Source of the DNA: Euwallacea fornicatus
Lineage: Eukaryota > Arthropoda > Insecta > Coleoptera > Curculionidae
NCBI RefSeq assembly: GCF_040115645.1
Contig: NC_089547.1
Span: forward strand, 3,100,001-3,164,000
Direction of reading: 5' to 3'
DNA length: 64,000 nt
The notes beneath the pieces were generated by a model. The model was given only the letters and a program-made list of their open reading frames with translations. It searched no databases and was not told where the DNA came from. The position numbers were made by a program, and so were the translations under genes. The first letter of the stretch is position 1; each line of letters begins with the position of its first letter. Below are positions 56,095 to 64,000 of this stretch, piece after piece.

Positions 56095-59000
56095 TTAAAC
56101 CAAAATTAAGTTGCTTTGAGGCGGCACCTGGGGGACTGGCGATCGGGCAAAATCATCCTCAAATGAGACCTAAAAGGGTAATTCATTATTGAACAAGTGC
56201 ATTTAAAAAAGAATTTATACAATTTACCCATTGGTTGTTGCTGCTAACATTTCGACTGGAACACAGCACATCGAACTCCCAATCGTCGTCCTCAATGCCC
56301 TCGCAGTCAAAATCGATCAATTTTTCTTCGCTGATAACTCTACTGCTTTGATCCATCAGTTTCTGCTGATTTTCTTTATTGCTCTCAATAATCCCAGCGT
56401 TTTCCTGATTTTTCAGCAATTCCTGGGCATTCGGGGTGTCTCTCCAGGCTTCGTAGGCTGACGTAAATATTTTGCCAACGGTGAGAGTAACAGCGTCGGC
56501 CAATTTACGCTTGGAGCAGAAAAAAGCGTGGCATTCCATCACATCGCTTTGGTCTGTTGATATGAATGAGAATACTTGACGGTGAGTTGAGTCTGAGGCA
56601 CAATTTGATATTCTAAAGAAAAACAGAAAATTAATTTTTTGTTTTTTAATTATTTTTTTTATTTACCTGTATATGGAGACTTTGAATAGGTCGTTCCCTT
56701 GCAGGTCCGTGACGGCAATTCCTTTGGTGGAGATCGCGATTATAACTCGTTGCAATTTCTTTTGCTGTTTTCTTGCAGCTTTCGCAGTTTTTATTATTTT
56801 CTTTACAGCCTCGGAACTGATGTTCATTTTGTCTGTCGTTAGTGATGTTGGTTTTTCTACGACCGTACAACCTGTAAAGTATTTAATTGTGACATTGTGA
56901 TGTAAAAGAGACCAACTGGATATCATAAAGAGAGTGAGAGAAGTTACAGAATAATAAAGGGACGGACTTAAATTTTGCCGGTGGCATTTTAAAGAGAATC
57001 TAGAGATTTTCCTGTGCTTTCATTCCCTGAGCGGCAACTCCATAGCGTAAACAAACTTTGACAATAAACCCACTTCTCTAACGAGGATTTTCAAATCATT
57101 TAGCTCTTAACAGATCATAATAATAATTATTAACGAGCAATTTGGTTGAACATCAATTCACGTCGCCCAAGAGAAAGTTAATAAATTAGCCATTTTGCAG
57201 CTACTGTATTGTCGTTGAAAATAAGTCACCATAGTTACTGCATATCATTCATCCAATTGTAGTCATAGAACGATTAAAAATCCATCAGGCAAATAATTAC
57301 CTAAATACTTGAGTTTGAAAGTGACGACGTCATTTTCAATCTCGGTTGATTCATTTTCGGGTTCAATGATCACTTCCTTGCCATTTTGGAGAGCCGAATC
57401 CTCGGATAATTCTGTAAATAAATGTAGTAATTAGATGATGAAATAAGTGTAGCAATTAGCCGATAAAAAAAAATGAGATCCGGTATAAACGGATCATAGA
57501 GTTCTATTTTTTCGTGTGGATCGTATTTAAATAAAACGGCTTTTTTTTAAGTAATTAATAGTGCGTGAAAAGTTTAAAGCGTGTTGATATCTCGGGAATT
57601 CACAGAGTAGTTGGGCTCGGAATTATTACTATCAAAATTATCGTGAGATCTACGTCCAAGTCTAGTTACTTTAAGGTAACTTGGCAAATTAATTTGGCCC
57701 AAAAACTCCTGTTCAAAGAATGCGCAGTGAATATGAGTCTTCCGGGAGGACTCGATAAATTATTCTTTAATCAGTAGTTTCAAGCAGTGACGTTGTAAAT
57801 TGACAAAAACAAGTATTTCTCATTCCTAAGGCATATTGCATGTTTTCATAAGTACCAAAACACCATGCTAAATGAAATGCAGTGCATACCAGGCATATGG
57901 GTTTATTTAATTACCATGTAATTAGCTAAACCAGAAGAGGATTGCGTACGTAAATACGCATATTGAGAACATTGCAATTAGGCAAGAGTGTTTTCCAACC
58001 AGTTATTAACAATGACAATTCTGTACAATAACAAATCGGTCGGAGAATCAGGACCAAAATCGGCATTCATTGTTTAACACTAGCACAGATTTGATACCTT
58101 AAAATGACGATTCTTCACCATTTTGATCAGAAAAATTCTCTATAACTCGGACTAGGGCTTAAAATTTCACGTATTTTTTTTTAAAGCAAAATCTCACTCA
58201 ACTTCAAAGGAACTTTTACAGTAACTTAGAAGTGTTTAAAGTAGCAACTGCATTTTTCAACGGATGACTTGTTCTAACTTTATTTAAATTATCAAGTGTC
58301 TTACTATGTAAATTAAATCGCTCTAGCCAATGATGCAACAGAGAAATAAATCGGCATAGCCAATAATTACTTGTGCATAAAGAGCTGAAAAAGTAATCCA
58401 ATGTAATTCCACGGCGAAGAACAGAAATGGTCAGAGCAGTGGGTTCCACCTAAGTCAAGTGTATTAAGGCAGGTACGGGTGAGAGAACCATGACAATTTC
58501 AAGGCATGTTGCGTCAGCTTACGGCACTTATGGGTACGGTGTTGATCTTTAAGAGGATAAAAGTTAATGTAAGACCATAGAAAGTTAATGTCGAAGCACT
58601 GTACATAAACAAATTTCGGTTTTAACTTAGTTTGACCACAGTAGGACGTTTCGGTTTATTGAATGATGCGCAATTTTAAACTAAAGCACGTATAATAAAT
58701 GACCGCAATACATCCATTCTTCAAAAATGAAGCAGGAAGCTCCAAATGAGATAAATATAGCAACAAAAATTACCAACCGGTACCAGTGTACCACGTTATG
58801 GACAATAAAAGAAGCCGTTCCGCTGATGTAAAGAAATTATGCCTCTATTGCAAAATGACAATAATGACCAAGTTTGAAGAAGATCATAAAAATATTGTGC
58901 TTATTCCATCCCAATAATTCCTCGGTACTACCAGTTTTTCTAGTTTTGAAATTCCCTCTAATACCAACTACGCCTTTTCTTCGTAATAGAAGATAAATGA

Positions 59001-62000
59001 ATGACGAGCATATAAAACTGTTATCTTCAACTACGCAGATGTAATGGGTTTAGGTTTCGAGGACGTCTGCATTGCCATCAGTATAATTATCAAATTTACA
59101 AAAATGTTACATTTAATAGCTGGATTTAACATGCAAAAATTCCAAATGGAGCCCTATCGCAGCCCTTTTAAATTCTAATGCCAACGAATAACGATGAGCG
59201 CAACTTAAACAACATTGAGCAGCGCACAATTCTTACGCAGGTAAATATCAAAGATATCACAAAAATTACGAGGAGGACGTTAATTACCTGTACCAGGATT
59301 GGCCCGAAGGACATCCAAATGCCACAGGCCATTACCATCTTAGCATGGACTCGATGTATAGACAGTTTTAATTAATGGTAAGTTTCTTTAATTATTTCCT
59401 TAGCAATATTGAAAAAAATATTTTGTTTTATCGCTCTCATCTGAGATTATACTGGATGTGACCTTAGTCGCTCGCCAAACTATCAAAGCAAAACAGCTCT
59501 TTAAATCTTCTCCGCCTCTATCTAATTTATAACCAATATGGTTTAAACTGGTTAATTAATATTTTTTGAAATAATTGTTATCGTTTTGAACTACGCAGCT
59601 TCAATAACTTCTGCTCTGCCCAATCTAAGCGAACTATGTAAATCGTATACGAGTTTCAATGCTGTTTTCTCATGTTTATAAATGCACATTTTATTTACGA
59701 ACACAAGCTTTGAAAGATGGTCGTGGACTATTAATCCAGTTCCTTAATGCATGCGTACCTATAATAGCACAATCGCTTATAGCAAGAGCAAATCGCGTGA
59801 TCGTTGAGTAATTGAGCAGAGAAGGGCGGCGCTTTAGTGGGCTTTCTTGAACAACCCAAAAATTTTACATTTTTCCATTACAATGGCAAATTCGAGGTAA
59901 AAATAGATGTGCGAGTAATACCAAGAAGAATACAGCTTTACGGGATTTTCTAGAAAATTGAAATATTAGTAATTCTAGTTCGTAGTTGCAGAAAGAATTA
60001 TGTCGAAAGGAGAAATGCCTTGTGAATTTCCTTGGATAACCGCGAACGACTCTTTAAGGGAACTTTTTCACGTAGCAAGGATAAGAGAGTTGTAAGTAAT
60101 TTTATGAATAAATGGAAGAATATAAAATTTGCAAGCTTTTGAAGACACGGGGAAGCCGCTCACAGCACCTTGAAATATAAAATGTATTAAAAATTTCAGT
60201 TTTTTACCCTCAGGAAACCCTGAATTTTGCTCCGGAACTATTTTAAAATCTCCTAAAAAATAATGCTTAAATAATAACATAAAATAATTTTTCATTTTGT
60301 CATCCTGCACTTCGGTTATTATCGATTTCTGGATATAGATCAATTCGATTATATTTTAATAGTTTTATATAATGAATCTGTAGTTCGATTATGAGCCATA
60401 ACTGAACGTCTCAGTAGGTACTGGCGAACTGCGGATTATTTTTGGTTGATGTTTTATGATCGCCCATTTTCATCATGTGTTCCCTTCTTATTTACACCAA
60501 ATTTGTAGTAAACGTCTCAATATCGAAGGAAGATCGAGACAAATTTTAAAATTTTACATAGTGGGTGTGTTAGCAACGGGACGCACTGTGCATCTAAGTT
60601 TATGTGACCTTTTTTCCTCTTTTTTTTTTTCATTTTGTTGCACCAATTCTTCTACGCAGGACCAATCAGTTTTTCAGGCCTCCGTGAGTCTCTGCCATTT
60701 ACTGAGAAATCCCCTTATGCTTATCAATTTTTCCATTTTTTTTTCTATTTTGAGGAATTAAAACATCCGGTTCTTTCGAGCACCTTAAAATTCAATTTTT
60801 CCCCAATTGAACTACACTTTGTTTAACCTTATGAGGACGTAACGCAATGGATATTTCATTAAATCATTAAAATCTTAATTTATATGTAAAGAGGAACATT
60901 GCATAACAATCAAAACGTATCCGCAAAGTCATTATTATTCTCTCTTAATTCCTATGTTTACGGCTGAGATAGTTCTGCATTGCTGGCGTTGATTTCATTA
61001 CCTGGTTTATATCATCGTTTTCAGCTTAATGCATGTGCTTAAATCAAATTAGTAGGAATTTCCTCTCGGATCTATTTGGAGTTATGTAATTTCTGTAATA
61101 ATAATTGTAAAAGAAACTAACTAATTCCGAGATCCCACCTGTTACCGTCAGTGACCTAAAGACACTGGAAGCAACTTTTTTAGCGCGTAAAACAAAATTC
61201 AGTGCAGGGACGTCACAGAATATGACGTCATCGCGAACTCTTAGTTATCGTATGCGCCGGCGCTGACAGCTAAATGAAGTCATAGTGACGCTAAAAAATG
61301 ACCGCCTTCCGCTAAAAAAAATCGCTTGTCGTTACATTCAGGTCTTTCAGAATTGCTGAATCGTTCAGTACTATGATAAGTCGAAACTATTTTTCTAGTC
61401 TAGAGTATGGGTCGCAATGTAAAATCCGATATTAATTAGGACATAAAATCGATCCACTATGTTTCGTGTACTTACTGAGACATGCACGTATGGAATAAGT
61501 ACAAAGAAGCAATTAATCTTCTTGACAAACACTTTTTGAGACCGTCTGTGAGATGGCCTCTAAATACTCGTTATTCATGCGTACCCATAATCAATTTTTA
61601 AGCTTCCTTGAAACGAAAAATGGGTAGTTCAGACCGGTACCATTGTTCGACTCATTAGCATACCCGCAATGATACCAGCGTCGTTATCTTTAGGATGCTA
61701 ACTGCTTTAACTATTCGTTTCTGTATAATTTATTAAAAACGTCATTTGTATATTTTATGTGTCGATCTTTTTGATTAAGCCATCATAATATTTAGTGCAA
61801 TATGAAAGAAGTTTTGTGTTATGTGGTCGTCAAGTCTCTTTGAATAGTGCAATCTTTTCCTTCTTCGTCTAACCACAAGCCAGATTGTAGATCACAATTT
61901 CTTCAACTCAAAACTTTGGTTTGAGTTTTGGGGTTTCTTTGGTAAAATTCCAGGATTGGTGATTTGTTGGGGTCAACATTGCATAAGAAACCTTCTAGAT

Positions 62001-63864
62001 TTTGCCATGATATCTGCAAAATTCACCATAATAAAGTCATTAAACTCGTTATTTTTCTTACTTTATTGTTTCTGATTCGATAAAAATTAGTCATCTGTTC
62101 TGATATCTAGGCAGAAGGAAATGGCATTGGTCGGCCACTAAACAATAATATAATTTCCATTTCTTGCAATCGCTTTTTTAATTGAATGCTACGCTCATTT
62201 CCGAAACTTGATTTAATATCTTCGAATTGCTGCTAAGCTTATAAAGTAATATTGAACCGTAATTGAATCATTGCAAAATTTCCATGTTAAGGAGGTGCAT
62301 GTTGCGTTGTAGTTTGTAATAACCGCAATTTTTGCAACTGACTTAAGTAGCTCGTCTGGAAATCGAAAGGTGAAGCCTTTCCTCAACTCGAATGAAAGGG
62401 AGAAAATCATTTGATGAACATTTTTGCGGGCGCTCTCTTTACGCGCCCCTTTCAAGGGACTCAGCAGAAGGTGGTATACGATGGAAGAGTGTTCACGGCT
62501 TTACGTTTCATACGACGAAATCACAAGAGCAAAACCTCAGAACATGAACCTCATCATCATTCTGAATTCAAACACCTGTGACTACTTTTTTCCTTTCTTG
62601 CCAGAGATCTACGTAATTACAATAACGTACGCACGTGCATCGAACATCTGCACTCAATGAGCGAAAAAAATCAACACACAAAATAGTTACAGTTCTGTGT
62701 TCAGAGGCAGAAATAAATGTTTCTTCTCAATGGCCTAGAAAACTTCAATCCTGCGTGACCTCTGCAATAATACCTTAAGCAGTATAACACTCTTACATAA
62801 CACGTACGTAAGCATTACGAATCAAAACACAGTCAAAGGAAAAATTTTTAATAATTTTATTGTAATACTTAAAAATGTCGGTACGCTCAAATCTGTATGG
62901 CCAGCCGTGTATAAAACGATTTTGCGTTAAGATAATCCATTAACAGTCATAAAACCCTTATACGCAGATACAATTTAATCTCGGTTTAAACTCACGATTG
63001 TGACAGATAATTAACGGGATATACGTCAAATCAGGAGCTTAAACCTCAAGTCGGGATTAAACCTTGGTTGAACAATCCGGCCTTAAAGCGTTTTACTTGT
63101 TCACTATTTATAAACATTACCTACTTAACTGCAGGCTATAAACGTGCATATCGCGTTAAGAGTTAAAGGTGCTAATTGCAACCATATGAATTTATTGAAT
63201 GTATATAGGTATATTGTGCATCGCATTTTCCTATATTGTTAAGTAAATGTGTAGAATAGCTGATAAGTGAATTGGAACTCATGTACCAATTTTTCATTGA
63301 TTCACTCGACCTTAAAAAAATTGGAATAGGTATGTGAAGGAATAGGCATAGGATATTTAACTCTTTGTTGTAATTTTCAATTGGTTTGTAGAGGGTATTT
63401 AAGTTTCAACTCAGTTCTAAGCTACTTACTTAAGTAGATTTTAATGACTTAAATTCCCATGTAAGTAATTTGTTAATGGTACAGTGGCCAGACAGTTGCT
63501 TACTGCTGGATGTTTCAGTTTCCGTGTCTCTACCGCAACTACTAGTTTTTAAAAGTGTTTTAGCTCTAAAATCTTCTAAATAATTTCAAATTGGGCCATA
63601 AGTAGGTTGGTCCCTACCCAATAGAACAGCTGACGCAATCCCGTTACATTGCACCGTTTCTTCGATTTTCTTGCTCAAGAAATCCAAGAGTTTTAATGAA
63701 AATAATTGTTTATTGTACAATCGCACAATTCAAAAAACCTGCAGCTTAATGCGCTAAACCGCAACTTCAAACTATATCACTAAAAAATAAATACGAGGAC
63801 TTTGGTACTCACTTTTATGTTTCGAATTTCCTTTCCAAATTGGCTTGATCTTGAAAAATGACAT
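56095..63864 (-). CDS. LDLRAP1: LDL receptor adapter protein 1 (ARH), PID domain
   Basis: A clathrin adaptor whose phosphotyrosine-interaction (PID) domain binds FxNPxY tails of LDL-receptor-family proteins for endocytosis. Exons (minus): 63864-63813, 57411-57301, 56871-56667, 56612-56228 and 56169-56095; phases 1, 1, 2 and 0; 275 residues (human 308). The first exon (MSFFKIKPIWKGNSKHK) aligns with the Lys-rich start of ARH before the KLPE block. The PID spans about residues 47-185: TFKLKYLGCTVVE, KIIKTAKAARKQQKKLQRV, ISTKGIAVTDL, KVSIYRISNCASD and the strongly conserved ECHAFFCSKRKLADAVTLTV. A clathrin box LIDFD (221-225) follows. The C-terminus is short (FEDDFARSPVPQ...). The human AP2-binding helix (DDGLDEAFSRL) is not obvious. 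CED-6 was considered but fits less well. Confidence 0.9.
57412..63812. other. 6.4-kb first intron of LDLRAP1
   Basis: Joins the 52-nt first coding exon to exon 2; donor AAA-A/GTGAGT, acceptor TTATTTACAG. No nested gene was recognised on either strand; short frames (for example 59,178-59,375 and 60,068-60,343) lack similarity. As the first large intron it is a likely home for enhancers. A short CpG-containing stretch near 61,200-61,300 (TGACGTCATCGCG, TGCGCCGGCGC) includes a perfect CRE, TGACGTCA, at about 61,223-61,230. Confidence 0.5.
61223..61230. promoter_or_regulatory. Perfect CRE palindrome TGACGTCA
   Basis: TGACGTCA within LDLRAP1 intron 1, in a locally GC-richer stretch with a further TGACG/CGTCA pattern nearby. 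This is the full CREB/ATF site. A single 8-mer has modest weight; use as an enhancer is only a suggestion. Confidence 0.3.
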
Positions 63865-64000
63865 GACTTTTGACTTTCGAAAGAACGCGCGCACTAAAGA
63901 TATTGGGTACCACCAGTACCAGGCGGACAAAGAAGCAGGAACCGACTGAAGGCGAGTATATTTGAAATCGTACTAAAGCTCGAGCGAGCGGGTACGGTCA

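Overview
The window is AT-rich eukaryotic genomic DNA (very roughly two thirds A+T) with split genes, many introns of about 50-80 nt, GT-AG junctions, AATAAA polyadenylation signals, and an arthropod-style TATA box plus TCAGT initiator. Every recognisable protein is animal-type and most resemble insect orthologues. I infer a holometabolous insect, most likely a beetle; the order is an inference, not proven here. Exon joins were worked out by hand from reading frame, splice phase and family similarity, and the totals close in frame.

Layout. 1-7.2 kb: no gene found; a diverged ~171-bp repeat pair at the left edge and a perfect 15-bp hairpin. 7.2-12.5 kb: small lineage-specific genes (a secreted basic protein, a MATH-domain protein, an unrecognised 123-aa protein on the minus strand, a possible orphan exon, and a short two-exon secreted protein). 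13.3-31 kb: a compact housekeeping cluster: mitochondrial enoyl-CoA hydratase ECHS1 (+), an intracellular PAF-acetylhydrolase (-), gamma-tubulin complex protein 3 (+), deoxynucleoside kinase (+), ZNHIT1 (-), GTF2H5 (-) with the meiotic gene MND1 (+) nested in its only intron, the Tudor splicing factor SMNDC1 (+) and the Fe-S scaffold NFU1 (+). 31.1-31.8 kb: a decayed Rab6-like copy (-). 32.6-35.9 kb: the translational repressor 4E-BP/Thor (+). 37.3-38.4 kb: an unrecognised three-exon gene (+). 38.4-47.4 kb: repeat-rich DNA and a beta-1,4-GalNAc/Gal transferase (-) whose first intron is full of transposon fossils. 47.5-56 kb: no gene assigned; a 123-bp tandem repeat and an unexplained higher-GC island near 54.1-54.55 kb. 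56.1-63.9 kb: LDLRAP1/ARH endocytic adaptor (-) with a 6.4-kb first intron.

The genes do not form one pathway; this is an ordinary insect chromosome segment with dense housekeeping genes flanked by repeat-rich DNA. The most notable arrangements are MND1 inside GTF2H5, the 59-bp gap between GTF2H5 and ZNHIT1 on the same strand, and an acceptor-site residue (Ile315) in the glycosyltransferase that predicts GalNAc rather than Gal transfer. I saw no operon, CRISPR array, rRNA or convincing tRNA. I found no clear new biological system; the best unknowns are the orphan genes and the 54-kb island.
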